NCBI GenBank assembly: GCA_038534135.1
Contig: JBCAXJ010000005.1
Span: 1 to 64,000, forward strand
DNA length: 64,000 nt
Direction of reading: 5' to 3'
Source: Thermohalobaculum sp038534135
GTDB lineage: Bacteria; Pseudomonadota; Alphaproteobacteria; Rhodobacterales; Rhodobacteraceae
The translations under genes and the position numbers were made by a program. The notes beneath the pieces were generated by a model. That model searched no databases and was not told the DNA's origin. It was given only the letters and a program-made list of their open reading frames with translations. This document shows, one piece after another, positions 34,880 through 44,331 of this stretch. Position 1 is the first letter of the stretch. Every line of letters begins with the position of its first letter.

Positions 34880-36000
34880 GGTGCTGGGTCTGACACACAG
34901 AGCTTGCGCGCAAGATACTGGTGGAAATCGCGGATCGTGCCCTCGAGATCGTCGCCGGCCAAAGGTCCGGCGATCGCGTGCCGCGATCGGAACCCCTTCT
35001 GCATCAGCTCGAGTTTCTCGCGATCCTCGCGATTGACCTCCTGCCACAGAGCAATCCTCTGCGCGATCAGATCGTCGTCGCACTCTTCGGGATAGATCGA
35101 CATCGTCCAACGGACGAGAACCTGGTCGGGATCGGTCGGTCGCAGCATCAGCGCGACCAGAAGGTTCGCCGAAATGCTGGCGACCATGCCGGGATAGACG
35201 GAAAACAGCGTCGAGGAATGGCGCTGGTGATCCGAGAGACCGGGCGCGCCCTGACCACGGGACGCGATGCTTTCGGGGTAATTCGCGATGTAGCTGGTGA
35301 ACGTGGGGCCGGATGGGCCTTTGCGTGACAGCTCGGTCGGCGTGTACCCGCGCAGGGTTTGCGGGTGGACGACAGAGAGATGATAGCCTTCCATGAAGTT
35401 CTCGACGAGCGACTTCCAGTTGCAGCGCCAGATCTCTTCCTCGGCATGCACGATCTCGTAGCGACCCGGTTCGAATGGGGAGATCAACGTGTTCAGATCG
35501 TCGAGGTCTGCCTCGAAGGGCGCGGCAGCATCATCCAGTTTGATCCAGAGAAATCCGTTCCAGACAGTGCTTTGAAACTCTGGCAGACGGCAGGTCTCAG
35601 GCGTGAAGCTCTCCTGATCCATATGCGGTGCGCGGAGTAAGCTTCCGTCCAGCCGATAGCTCCAGGCGTGGTACGGGCAGAGAAACCGTTTCGTCCGTCC
35701 GCGTCCCTGGACGAGAGGCATGTTCCGGTGGCGACAGAGGTTCGACAGGACCCGGATGTCGCCATCCGCGCCGCGCACAGCGATCACGGGCTCGTTGAGG
35801 ATGGTGGCGGTCAGAAAGTCGCCCGGCATCGGGATCTCGTCGGCGCGTCCCAAACAGTGCCAACCCTGCGCCAGAGTGGTCTGCCGTTCGTGCGCGAAGA
35901 AGCTCTCGGAGGTGTAGAGTGCACCGTGCAAAGACGTCGGCTGCGCCGCCGACACAGCGGTCGTCAAATGGTGCAGAAGGTTCGAGATCTCTGTCGCCAC
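34873..36000 (-). CDS. Rieske non-haem iron oxygenase, catalytic (alpha) subunit
   Basis: A 375-residue protein. The Rieske [2Fe-2S] ligands are Cys89-x-His91 and Cys108-x2-His111 (LCRHRNMPL, FLCPYHAWSY). The mononuclear iron site is EGYHLSVVHPQTL, with two His five residues apart. The residue that bridges the two metal centres is Glu (EGYH), not the usual Asp; Glu occurs in the group acting on quaternary amines such as CntA. A GTG with GAGGA upstream is taken as start; the frame is open for 126 codons further, but that part is unlike any domain. No reductase gene is adjacent. The substrate is unknown, perhaps a betaine or methylated amine. Confidence 0.85.
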   Translation of the reverse strand: MATEISNLLHHLTTAVSAAQPTSLHGALYTSESFFAHERQTTLAQGWHCLGRADEIPMPGDFLTATILNEPVIAVRGADGDIRVLSNLCRHRNMPLVQGRGRTKRFLCPYHAWSYRLDGSLLRAPHMDQESFTPETCRLPEFQSTVWNGFLWIKLDDAAAPFEADLDDLNTLISPFEPGRYEIVHAEEEIWRCNWKSLVENFMEGYHLSVVHPQTLRGYTPTELSRKGPSGPTFTSYIANYPESIASRGQGAPGLSDHQRHSSTLFSVYPGMVASISANLLVALMLRPTDPDQVLVRWTMSIYPEECDDDLIAQRIALWQEVNREDREKLELMQKGFRSRHAIAGPLAGDDLEGTIRDFHQYLARKLCVSDPAPQ

Positions 36001-36473
36001 GTGTTCCGTTCCTCTGCTGGACCGTGCAGCCATCCTCTGTCCGGGGCGCGCATGCATGTCTGCAAGCGACACATCGGATCTTGTCGGTTGGTTCTGAGGT
36101 TGTCGGCTCGCACCGTGCTGAGTTGGGCGTGCCGAAGCCGATGACCGGTGTGCATGCTGCCACACTCGGGCTGGCGTGATGACAGGGATCTGTCGGGGGG
36201 ATCGACGTTGCAACCGGTGCTGCGGCTTCAGAAACGCGCCGCTTCTCCGACGCCAAAGTTCGGGGGCTGGCACGCATTGGGAACTGATACTTGAGTATGC
36301 GGGCCGGGTCTGGCTGTGCCGTGGATTCGGGAATGACGAGAAGGTTAAAGCCTTGACCGAGCGCACCTGGCCGAACAACGCGCAGTTCTATCTGCGAGCG
36401 TCCTGAAGACGTGTTTGGACGTTGGCGCTGGCTGTCGCGTCCACCCAACCTGGCCAGTGCAACGCGACAGAGG
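36001..36473. other. 473-bp stretch between the Rieske and cysNC genes with no recognised gene
   Basis: Open frames cross it on both strands (for example 36176-36406 plus), but none looks like a known protein and none has a good start site. It should contain the Rieske promoter and whatever follows cysNC. No hairpin with a T run is seen after the cysNC stop. Confidence 0.4.
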
Positions 36474-38375
36474 TTAGATCGCCTTTTGGTCTCGGAGCCA
36501 GGCTATGATCTGGTCGGCGAGGGTATCAGGGTCCTGCTCGGCGGATTTCAGGGTGATCTCGGCGGCCTCGGGCGGCTCGTAATCGGAGTCGATCCCGGTG
36601 AAGTTCTTGAGCTGGCCTGCGCGCGCCTTCTTGTAGAGCCCCTTTGGATCGCGGGCCTCGCAGACCTCCAGCGGCGTATCGACAAAGACCTCGACGAACT
36701 CGCCCTCGTCGAGCAGGTCGCGTGCCATCTGCCGCTCGGCCCGAAACGGCGAGATGAACGAGGTCAGCACGATCAGCCCGGCATCGGCCATCAGCTTGGC
36801 AACCTCGGCCACGCGGCGGATATTCTCGACCCGGTCATGATCGGTGAAGCCCAGATCCTTGTTCAGCCCGTGACGGACATTGTCGCCATCCAGCAGATAG
36901 GTCCGTCGCCCGATCGCATGCAGTTTCTGCTCCAGCCGGTCGGCGACCGTCGATTTGCCCGAGCCGGAGAAGCCCGTGAACCAGAGTATCCGCGGTGTCT
37001 GGCCGTTCGCGGCGGCACGCGCGGTCTTGTCGACCTTCATCTGGTGCCATTCGATGTTCGACGCCCGGCGCAGCGGGAAGTCTATCGTTCCGGCACCGAC
37101 AGTGGTGTTGGTGAAGCGATCGATCAGCACGAAGCTGCCGGTCTGGCGCACGCTCTCATAGGCATCGAACGGAACGGCGCGGTCGAGCGCCAGCTTGCAG
37201 TATCCGACCTCGTTCAGTTCGAGCGTTTTGGTTGCCTGCTTCTCCAGCGTATTCACGTCGATCTTGTGCACCAGGTCGGTGATTTGCGCGGTCGCAGCGG
37301 CCGTTGCAAAGCGCACCAGGTACGCCCGTTCGGGCAGCATTTTCTCGCTGTCCATCCAGACGATATGGGCAGCGAACTGGTCGGCGACAGCCGGGGGAGT
37401 TCCCGGGTGGGCGAGCATGTCGCCCCGGCTGATGTCGATTTCGTCTTCCAGACAGACCGTCACCGATTGCGGTGCCATCGCCCGGTCCAGGTCGCCCGAA
37501 GGGCCGACGATGCGCGACACGCGGCTGGACCGGCCGGTCAGGCTTGCGGCGACGGGATCGCCGACGCTGACGTCGCCGGAGGCAATCGTGCCCGAGAACC
37601 CGCGGAAATCCGAGTTTGGCCGGTTCACCCATTGCACCGGCATCCGGAAGGGCAGGCCGGTCGTGTCGCGCGTGATCTGGATGGTTTCGAGCAGGCGCAT
37701 CAGGGTCGGGCCCTGATACCAGGGCATCTCGGCCGAGCCGGAGAAGACGTTGGCGCCGGTCAGGGCGGACAGCGGAATCGCGTGGACGTGCTCGATCTCG
37801 AGATCCGAGACGAAGGCGCTGTATTCTTCGACAATCGCCTCGAACGTAGCGCCGTCCCAGTCCATCAGGTCCATCTTGTTGACGGCGAGGATGACGTTCT
37901 TGATGCCCAGCAGCGAGACGATGAAGGAGTGTCGGCGCGTCTGCGTAAGCACGCCCTTGCGCGCGTCGATCAGGATGATCGCGAGGTCGGCGGTCGAGGC
38001 GCCGGTCGCCATGTTGCGGGTGTACTGCTCGTGGCCCGGCGTGTCTGCGGCGATGAACTTGCGCTTGTCGGTCTCGAAATACCGGTAGGCGACGTCGATT
38101 GTGATGCCCTGCTCGCGCTCGGCCTGCAGGCCGTCGACCAGCAGAGCCAGATCGACCTCCGCGCCCTGGGTGCCGTATTTCTTGCTCTCGACCTCGGCAG
38201 CACCCAACTGGTCCTCGAACACGGTCTTCGAATCGTAGAGCAGGCGGCCCAGCAGCGTGGACTTGCCGTCATCGACCGAGCCGCAGGTGATGAAGCGCAA
38301 CTGGTCCTTGGCATCCTGCTGGGCGAGGAAGGCGTCGATATCGATCTGCGGGGCGTCGGCTGGATCGGTGGCCAT
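36474..38375 (-). CDS. cysNC: Bifunctional sulfate adenylyltransferase large subunit / APS kinase
   Basis: A 633-residue fusion. Residues about 25-430 are CysN, a GTPase that drives ATP sulfurylase: G1 GSVDDGKSTL, DTPGHEQYTRNM and NKMDLMDW. Residues about 455-633 are CysC, APS kinase: P-loop GFSGSGKST, then LLDGDNVRHGLNKDLGF. Together with CysD it converts sulfate to PAPS. The start codon overlaps the cysD stop (TGATG). No cysH or cysI is adjacent. Confidence 0.97.
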   Translation of the reverse strand: MATDPADAPQIDIDAFLAQQDAKDQLRFITCGSVDDGKSTLLGRLLYDSKTVFEDQLGAAEVESKKYGTQGAEVDLALLVDGLQAEREQGITIDVAYRYFETDKRKFIAADTPGHEQYTRNMATGASTADLAIILIDARKGVLTQTRRHSFIVSLLGIKNVILAVNKMDLMDWDGATFEAIVEEYSAFVSDLEIEHVHAIPLSALTGANVFSGSAEMPWYQGPTLMRLLETIQITRDTTGLPFRMPVQWVNRPNSDFRGFSGTIASGDVSVGDPVAASLTGRSSRVSRIVGPSGDLDRAMAPQSVTVCLEDEIDISRGDMLAHPGTPPAVADQFAAHIVWMDSEKMLPERAYLVRFATAAATAQITDLVHKIDVNTLEKQATKTLELNEVGYCKLALDRAVPFDAYESVRQTGSFVLIDRFTNTTVGAGTIDFPLRRASNIEWHQMKVDKTARAAANGQTPRILWFTGFSGSGKSTVADRLEQKLHAIGRRTYLLDGDNVRHGLNKDLGFTDHDRVENIRRVAEVAKLMADAGLIVLTSFISPFRAERQMARDLLDEGEFVEVFVDTPLEVCEARDPKGLYKKARAGQLKNFTGIDSDYEPPEAAEITLKSAEQDPDTLADQIIAWLRDQKAI

Positions 38376-39277
38376 CAGAAATAGCCCTCCTGCTTCTTCT
38401 TCTCCATCGAGCCGATCTGGTCCTTGTCGATCGCCCGGCCCTGCCGTTCGGACGCGCGGCTGGCGAGCAGTTCCAGGATGATGTCCGGTACGCTCGTCGC
38501 CTGGCTTTCGACAGCCCCCGTCAGCGGGTAACAGCCCAACGTCCGGAAGCGGACCATGCGGTCAACCGGGTTCTGGCGGTGCTGTTCCGGCATCCGATCA
38601 TCGTCGACCATGATCCACATGCCGTTGTACTCGACGATGGGCCGGGGGGCGGCGAAGTAGAGCGGCACAAGCTCGATCCCCTCGCGGTGGATGTATTGCC
38701 AGATGTCCAGTTCGGTCCAGTTCGACAGCGGGAAGACCCGGACACTTTCGCCGGGCGCGACGCGGGTGTTGTAGAGGCTCCAAAGCTCGGGCCGCTGCGC
38801 CTTGGGATCCCAGCGATGCGACTTGGAGCGGAACGAGAAGACGCGCTCCTTGGCGCGGGATTTCTCTTCGTCGCGCCGTGCGCCACCGAAGGCCGCATCG
38901 TAGCCGCCCGCATTCAGCGCCTGCTTCAGCGCCTCGGTTTTCATGATGTCGGTGTGCACCTTGGAGCCGTGGCTGAATGGATTGACGCCCTGTGCCACGC
39001 CGTCCTGATTGGTGTGAACGATCAGTTCCAGCCCCATCTCGCGCGCGATCCGGTCGCGAAACTCGATCATCGCGCGGAACTTCCAGGTGGTGTCGACATG
39101 CAACAGCGGGAAGGGCGGCACGCCCGGTGCGAAAGCCTTCATCGCGAGATGCAGCATCACCGCCGAATCCTTGCCGATCGAGTACAGCATCACTGGGTTG
39201 CGGAACTCTGCCGCAACCTCGCGGATGATGTGCATCGATTCCGACTCGAGGCGGTCGAGATGCGAGAATGGTCTCAT
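38375..39277 (-). CDS. cysD: Sulfate adenylyltransferase small subunit
   Basis: A 300-residue protein of the PAPS-reductase-like ATP pyrophosphatase fold. It has the PP-loop MLYSIGKDSAVMLHL, HVDTTWKF and the FGGARRDEEKSRAKER segment, and the usual C-terminal GSMEKKKQEGYF. The ATG before RPFSHLDRLE matches the family N-terminus; the frame is open 70 codons upstream without conserved sequence. It is the first gene of cysD-cysNC. Confidence 0.96.
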   Translation of the reverse strand: MRPFSHLDRLESESMHIIREVAAEFRNPVMLYSIGKDSAVMLHLAMKAFAPGVPPFPLLHVDTTWKFRAMIEFRDRIAREMGLELIVHTNQDGVAQGVNPFSHGSKVHTDIMKTEALKQALNAGGYDAAFGGARRDEEKSRAKERVFSFRSKSHRWDPKAQRPELWSLYNTRVAPGESVRVFPLSNWTELDIWQYIHREGIELVPLYFAAPRPIVEYNGMWIMVDDDRMPEQHRQNPVDRMVRFRTLGCYPLTGAVESQATSVPDIILELLASRASERQGRAIDKDQIGSMEKKKQEGYF

Positions 39278-39549
39278 AGTGGCCGAAGCTCCGTTCCTTC
39301 TGAGCGGCAGCAGGCTGATCGGCGCGCCCGCAGACCGATGCGCTTCCATATCCGTCGTCGCAGCCAATGCAAGTCCATTCGTTTTGCGTGATTGGTTGCC
39401 GCGGGTGTAACCGAAGCATCGTAAATGGTTTCTTGCGCTTGCTGCGACAACCGGGTGGGAATTGTGCGGCCGTTCGGTGTTGATCACGCGGGCGGCTTGT
39501 GTCCCGGCCAGGGGATCGTAAAGCTGCCGCGATCGGCAAGGAGGTCCGC

Positions 39550-40590
39550 ATGGAGAGCGAGCGTAACCGCGTTCTGGCGCAGATGGGGTATCGCGACGAC
39601 TGGATCGGTCAGGTCCATGAGGACGTGATCGATCCCGGGCGGGAGATCGTGGATCCGCATCATCATCTCTGGAGCCGTGGCGGGTCGGTCTATGAGACCG
39701 ATCAATGGATGGCCGAGACGGCGACGGGCCACAACGTGGTGCAATCGGTTTTCATCGAGTGTCGGGCGTACTACCGCGCAGGGGGGCCGGATCACCTGAA
39801 ACCGGTCGGAGAGACAGAAGCCGTGGCCCGCATGGCCGCAGAAAGTCGTGCGCGCGGGGATGGGGCCGAGATCGCCGCGATCGTGTCCCATGCGGATCTG
39901 AGGGGTGACGCCCTGGACGCGGTTCTGGATGCGCATCATTCTACGGGGCAGGGTCTGTTCCGTGGCATCCGTCACGCTGGGTCGCATCCGGTCGATCCCG
40001 ACCCGCTGGTCATTCCAGGACGTGCTCCGGCGGGTCTGTATGCCGATCCTGCTTTCCGACGAGGCGTGCAACGTCTGGGTGAGCGAGGGCTGACTTATGA
40101 TGCGTGGCACTACCACTATCAAAACCGCGATTTCGTGGATCTGGCACGTGCGTGCCCGGGGACGATGATGGTGCTCGATCATTTCGGGACGCCGCTGGGG
40201 GTTGGTGTCTTTTCCGGGAAACGATCGGAGATCTTCGAGACGTGGGAAGAGGACATGCGCACGTTGGCGAGTTGCCCGAATGTCGTGGCCAAGCTGGGCG
40301 GCATGGCGATGCCGGACAACGGTTTCGGCTGGCACCTTCAGGAGAAGCCGCCGACATCTGACAATTTCGTCGCCGCACAGGCCGATTGGTATCATCACAT
40401 GATCGACGTGTTCGGACCGGATCGGTGCATGTTCGAAAGCAACTACCCGGTCGACAAGGTTTCGATCGGGTATCGCGTACTCTGGAACGGGTTGAAGAAG
40501 ATCGCCGGGCGCTACACGGAGGCAGAGCAGGATGCGATGTTCGCAGGCACTGCCCGACGAGTTTATAACATCGAGGTGCCGGCTGCATGA
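39550..40590 (+). CDS. Amidohydrolase-family (TIM-barrel) hydrolase
   Basis: A 346-residue protein of the amidohydrolase 2 group (which includes 2-pyrone-4,6-dicarboxylate lactonase and fuconolactonase). It begins the fold with VDPHHHLWSRGG (metal-binding His at about 37-39). It has HAGSHP and RGVQRLGERGLTYDAW in the middle, and FESNYPVDK near the C-terminus with the last metal-binding Asp. An AAGGAGGT site precedes the ATG. It overlaps the dehydratase gene by 4 bp. Substrate: probably a lactone or amide, not identified. Confidence 0.85.
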   Translation: MESERNRVLAQMGYRDDWIGQVHEDVIDPGREIVDPHHHLWSRGGSVYETDQWMAETATGHNVVQSVFIECRAYYRAGGPDHLKPVGETEAVARMAAESRARGDGAEIAAIVSHADLRGDALDAVLDAHHSTGQGLFRGIRHAGSHPVDPDPLVIPGRAPAGLYADPAFRRGVQRLGERGLTYDAWHYHYQNRDFVDLARACPGTMMVLDHFGTPLGVGVFSGKRSEIFETWEEDMRTLASCPNVVAKLGGMAMPDNGFGWHLQEKPPTSDNFVAAQADWYHHMIDVFGPDRCMFESNYPVDKVSIGYRVLWNGLKKIAGRYTEAEQDAMFAGTARRVYNIEVPAA

Positions 40591-41564
40591 CCGATCTGAT
40601 CGACGACATCGAAAGTGCTGATATCCGCATCAAGGCGGTTGCGGGCGGCGTGCGCGAGACCCCGCTGGACGACGCTGGAGCGTTCAGCGAGCGCACCGGG
40701 GCGACTGTTCTGTTGAAGAGCGAACACCTGCAGCGCACTGGGTCGTTCAAGATGCGCGGCGCAATGAACAAGGTCCTGTCGCTGAGCGATACCGACAAGG
40801 CGCGCGGCATCATCACAGCGTCGTCCGGCAACCATGGCATGGCGGTCACTCAGGCCGCGCGGGTCGCGGGAGTGACAGCCAAGGTCTACTTGCCCGAGAC
40901 CGTATCGGCCCTGAAGCATGAGAACATCAAGCGGCTGGGCGCCGAGACCATTCTGGTGCCCGGTGCGGGGGTCGAGTGCGAACGCGCCGCGCGGCAGGCC
41001 GCTGGGGAGCAGGGTCTGACCTTTGTCTCGCCCTATTCGGACCCTGATGTGATCGCGGGCCAGGGCACGATCGGCGTCGAGCTGCTGGCGCAGTGCCCGG
41101 ATCTTGCAGCGGTGTACATCTGTGTCGGTGGCGGCGGTCTGATCAGCGGTATCGGACGCTATCTGAAGGCCAGGATGCCCGGTTGCGACATCATCGGGTG
41201 CTGGCCGGAGCACTCACCGGCCATGCATTTGTGCATGGAGAAGGGTGAGATTCACGACACGCCCGAGGACGACACGTTGTCGGATGGATCCGCAGGTGGT
41301 GTTGAAGAAGGTGCGATCACGTTCCCGATCTGCCAGCAGGTGATCGACCGGCATGAACTGGTCAGCGAGTTGGAGATCGCGTGGGCGATCCGAGAGACGG
41401 CGGCGCAGGAGCGCTTCATGATCGAAGGGGCCGCCGGTGTTGCCCTGGCCGCGGCATTACGCACCGGCAGCGACTATGCCGGACGAACCATTGCCGTCGT
41501 TATCTGTGGGCGCAACATCTCGCTCGAGGTGTTTCAGAAGGCGCTGGCGATGTCTCACGTTTAG
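40587..41564 (+). CDS. PLP-dependent threonine/serine dehydratase-like enzyme
   Basis: A 325-residue fold-type II PLP enzyme. The PLP-binding Lys is K55 in TGSFKMRGAMNK. ASSGNHGMAVTQAARV contacts the substrate carboxylate, and VGGGGLISGI is the phosphate-binding glycine loop. There is no C-terminal regulatory ACT domain, as in catabolic dehydratases and EutB-like enzymes. It is coupled to the amidohydrolase gene by an ATGA overlap, so the pair probably act on one compound. Confidence 0.87.
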   Translation: MTDLIDDIESADIRIKAVAGGVRETPLDDAGAFSERTGATVLLKSEHLQRTGSFKMRGAMNKVLSLSDTDKARGIITASSGNHGMAVTQAARVAGVTAKVYLPETVSALKHENIKRLGAETILVPGAGVECERAARQAAGEQGLTFVSPYSDPDVIAGQGTIGVELLAQCPDLAAVYICVGGGGLISGIGRYLKARMPGCDIIGCWPEHSPAMHLCMEKGEIHDTPEDDTLSDGSAGGVEEGAITFPICQQVIDRHELVSELEIAWAIRETAAQERFMIEGAAGVALAAALRTGSDYAGRTIAVVICGRNISLEVFQKALAMSHV

Positions 41565-41585
41565 GCGCTGAGCGCGTTCCATTGT

Positions 41586-42515
41586 TCAGGGTGCCTTGAC
41601 CTTGCCGTTTACCCAGTCTGCGAGGATCGCCCGCGCGATCGCGTCCTCGCGCGGTGGATTGATCCGCGGGTGCTTGCCTTGCAGGATCACGTCCATCTTG
41701 GCGCGGCTGATCCACTGGGCGTCCTCGAGTTCTGCCGGATCGACGCGGATGTCGGTCGTCTGGGCGATCCCGACGCAGCCCAGCATGATGTTCGAGACAT
41801 AGGGCCAAGGCTGGCTGCCGAGATAGCTGACCGCACCGACTTCGACCCCGGCTTCCTCGAGCACTTCGCGGCGCACGGCGTCCTCGACCGTTTCGCCGGG
41901 TTCCATGAAGCCCGCCAGCAGCGAGTAGATGCCATCGGGAAACTGTGCCTGCCGTCCGACCAGAACAGCGTCGTCGTTCAGGATCAGCATGATCACGACG
42001 GGATCGGTCCTGGGGAAGTGCTGAGCCCCGCAGTTCGGACAGTCACGCCGCCAGCCACCGGTTTCGATCTCGGTCGGCGACCCGCAGCGCGCACAGAACG
42101 CGTGGTTCAGATGCCATGCCGTCATTGCCTTGGCGGTCGCGGCGATCGATGCGCTGGCGGGACCCAGACGGCTGGCGATGCTGCGCAGATCCATGAAGCG
42201 CGCACCTTCGCAAAAGTGTTCCTCGGCCTCGGCGTCATCGAGTGCGGCGAAGTCCGCGGCAAAACAGGGTGTTTCGTTCGAGAGACCCAGGAAGATCGGT
42301 GCCTCACCCGTCCAATCGATGTGTTCATCGCGTGGCGGAACCCAACCCAGCCCCGGGGCCTCGGCTTCGACGTCGATCAGCACCCGGCCCTGATGCAACG
42401 GCAATAGTGCGGCGCGTCGATGCCGCAGGAGGTCTTCGGCGATATCGCGAAGATGGGCCGAACGGTTCAGGTGGCCGCTACCGGCGGCGAAGGTTACGCG
42501 CCTCGTCTCTGTCAT
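41586..42515 (-). CDS. nudC: NAD(+)/NADH diphosphatase (RNA decapping Nudix hydrolase)
   Basis: A 309-residue protein. A zinc ribbon (FCARCG and CPNCG, about residues 140-165) precedes the Nudix domain with GFMEPGETVEDAVRREV. The NADH-specific motif follows (SQPWPYVSNIMLG, in place of SQPWPFPxS). NudC cleaves NADH and removes NAD caps from RNA. The start ATG is the last in-frame one before conserved sequence. It is convergent with the dehydratase gene, 21 bp apart. Confidence 0.93.
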   Translation of the reverse strand: MTETRRVTFAAGSGHLNRSAHLRDIAEDLLRHRRAALLPLHQGRVLIDVEAEAPGLGWVPPRDEHIDWTGEAPIFLGLSNETPCFAADFAALDDAEAEEHFCEGARFMDLRSIASRLGPASASIAATAKAMTAWHLNHAFCARCGSPTEIETGGWRRDCPNCGAQHFPRTDPVVIMLILNDDAVLVGRQAQFPDGIYSLLAGFMEPGETVEDAVRREVLEEAGVEVGAVSYLGSQPWPYVSNIMLGCVGIAQTTDIRVDPAELEDAQWISRAKMDVILQGKHPRINPPREDAIARAILADWVNGKVKAP

Positions 42516-42617
42516 CGGGTGGCTGTCGTCCGCTCGTTCTCGCCATCTTGTTGCACCATACGGTCCGGGCGCGCAATCGGTGCGTCGACCCGGGCCTGTC
42601 TGTTGCATGTCGCGCGA

Positions 42618-43658
42618 TCAAAGCACCAGAAGATCCGCGACAAAAGCATTGTCGTTGTCGGACAGGCGCCCGGGCGAGGGACGGTCGTGCAGCAGCAGCA
42701 ACGTGTCCTTGGTCCAGTGGCAGATGCTCTCCGGCGCTTCGTCTGTCAGTTCATCAGACAAGTCCTGCACCGTTGACACCTGGCCCTCCGGAATGACCGA
42801 CGAGCCCCGGCTGTCGAGCGCATTGCGCCATCGAACGAGCTTTGACGGACCATCGCCTGACATCGTCGGCCCGGTCAGGAGCAAGAGATCCCGTCCGTCC
42901 AGTTCAATGTCGCGGAGCCCCAGGCCATCCAGCGGCAGAAGGTACTTGCGAAACCGTTTTGTTCCGTCGGTCTTCTTCGCCTTCAACAGGTCGCGCTTGT
43001 TGGCCCTGATATCCAGGCGCAGCACGACGGCGTGCCCGCGCAGAACGGGTCCGCGCAGGCCCAGCCATACGTCGTTGTCCGAGACCGCGATCCCTTCGAT
43101 GTCCAGACCGTTTTCCTTCGAAGCGATGCCGGTGAAGGGTGCCAGAAGCGGATCTTCTGCCAACCATGACACCAGCATGCTCGAGCGTTTGCCGACTTCG
43201 ACCATCGCGGTTCGACGTTCGCCGTTCTTCTTGACGGGGCGCATATGACCGGATTTCTGGCGTTCCAGCGGAATGCGGGCCAGTAAGTAGCGGTTGGCTT
43301 CCCGAACAAGTGTTCGCATCGAGGACAAGGCGCGTTCCGCCGAACTCCCCTGAGGTTTGCGTCGTTTCAGCGAATGGCTACCCACGACCCAGAGCCAGTC
43401 GTCCTCGACCGCAAGTCCCTCGATGTCGACTTCGATCTCGCGCCCTGCGGGCAGGGTCATGATATCGTGGAGCGACACGCGCGCGATTTGCGCCCATCGG
43501 TTCCGGCTCTCGCCCAGAACCTCGAGATCGCCACCCTCGTCAGCGGCAACGATCAGTGTGTCCCCGATGCGCACGGCCGCAGAGAGCTGTGTCGCCGGAG
43601 GTTTTGCCGAGGCGGACGGCGGATCGAAGGACAGGTGGATCTCGCTTTGCGACGTCAT
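42618..43658 (-). CDS. DUF3616 domain-containing protein
   Basis: A 346-residue protein with repeated beta-propeller-like pieces: VDIEGLAVEDDWLWVVGSHS, GLDIEGIAVSDNDVWLGLRG and LRDIELDGRDLLLLTG. These DxEG(L/I) units are the mark of DUF3616, a family without known function. There is no signal peptide. The start was placed at MTSQSEIHLSF. It lies 102 bp upstream of nudC on the same strand. Confidence 0.75.
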   Translation of the reverse strand: MTSQSEIHLSFDPPSASAKPPATQLSAAVRIGDTLIVAADEGGDLEVLGESRNRWAQIARVSLHDIMTLPAGREIEVDIEGLAVEDDWLWVVGSHSLKRRKPQGSSAERALSSMRTLVREANRYLLARIPLERQKSGHMRPVKKNGERRTAMVEVGKRSSMLVSWLAEDPLLAPFTGIASKENGLDIEGIAVSDNDVWLGLRGPVLRGHAVVLRLDIRANKRDLLKAKKTDGTKRFRKYLLPLDGLGLRDIELDGRDLLLLTGPTMSGDGPSKLVRWRNALDSRGSSVIPEGQVSTVQDLSDELTDEAPESICHWTKDTLLLLHDRPSPGRLSDNDNAFVADLLVL

Positions 43659-43749
43659 CGGACCAGCCGCCCTGTGGCGGGTGCCACGACGAGGGCAGTG
43701 CAAAGCGCCCTGGCTTCCAACCGTCGCGTCACGGCTCGATCAACCAACA

Positions 43750-44295
43750 TCAATAGCTGCGGAGCTCGTAACTCGCCACGACCTCGTTCTCTGGCTTCGC
43801 GGCGGTGCCCCGGCTGTAAAGATTGAAATCAGTTGCCGGGAATGGTCCGGCACTGAGCGAGGCACGGCGGGACAGGAAACTCATGATCTGTTTGAGATCG
43901 TGCTGGCCCATCTCGCCGAAGCGGGCAACCGGGATGTGCGGATCGACCCGGGCGTGGGCGATCGACACGCCTGCCTCGCGCGCTTCGCGGCCGACAAGCC
44001 GGTGCAGGCTCTTCAAACCGCGAGGCTGGTCGAGTTCGGCATAAAGGACCGTCGGCGCATTGCCCCCGATCGTCCCAAGCCCGTCCACCTGAACGTAGAA
44101 GGGACCGACAGCGACACGCTCGAGCGCTTCTCGAACCTTCTCAAGCTGGGGCTCGCTGAGCTCTCCAAGCTCGCTCAGCCATACGTGGAAGTTCTCGCGA
44201 CGCTCGGGCTCTCCGGCATGCAGACCGCCTTGAGCTTTCTCGAGCACGTCGACAATGTCGCGCGGGACCGGCAATCCAACGAAGTATTCCGCCAT
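43750..44295 (-). CDS. 2H phosphoesterase / ThpR-like protein with altered motifs
   Basis: A 181-residue protein whose length and layout fit RNA 2',3'-cyclic phosphodiesterases (ThpR, LigT). It has a YFVGLPVP start, and the two His that should head HxTx motifs are present as H37-V-W-L and H120-I-P-V. The Thr/Ser of both motifs is replaced (Trp and Pro), so classic 2H chemistry is in doubt. It lies between proC and the DUF3616 gene on the same strand. Confidence 0.7.
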   Translation of the reverse strand: MAEYFVGLPVPRDIVDVLEKAQGGLHAGEPERRENFHVWLSELGELSEPQLEKVREALERVAVGPFYVQVDGLGTIGGNAPTVLYAELDQPRGLKSLHRLVGREAREAGVSIAHARVDPHIPVARFGEMGQHDLKQIMSFLSRRASLSAGPFPATDFNLYSRGTAAKPENEVVASYELRSY

Positions 44296-44331
44296 GTCAA
44301 TTTCCTTCTAAAATGCGAGGCGATGATGCCG

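Noticed and set aside
36176..36406. 76-codon plus-strand frame upstream of cysNC
   Set aside because: No recognisable protein, odd composition and no convincing start site.
36411..38384. 657-codon open frame on the plus strand opposite cysNC
   Set aside because: It is a mirror frame caused by high G+C and third-position bias; the minus strand carries clear CysN and CysC motifs.
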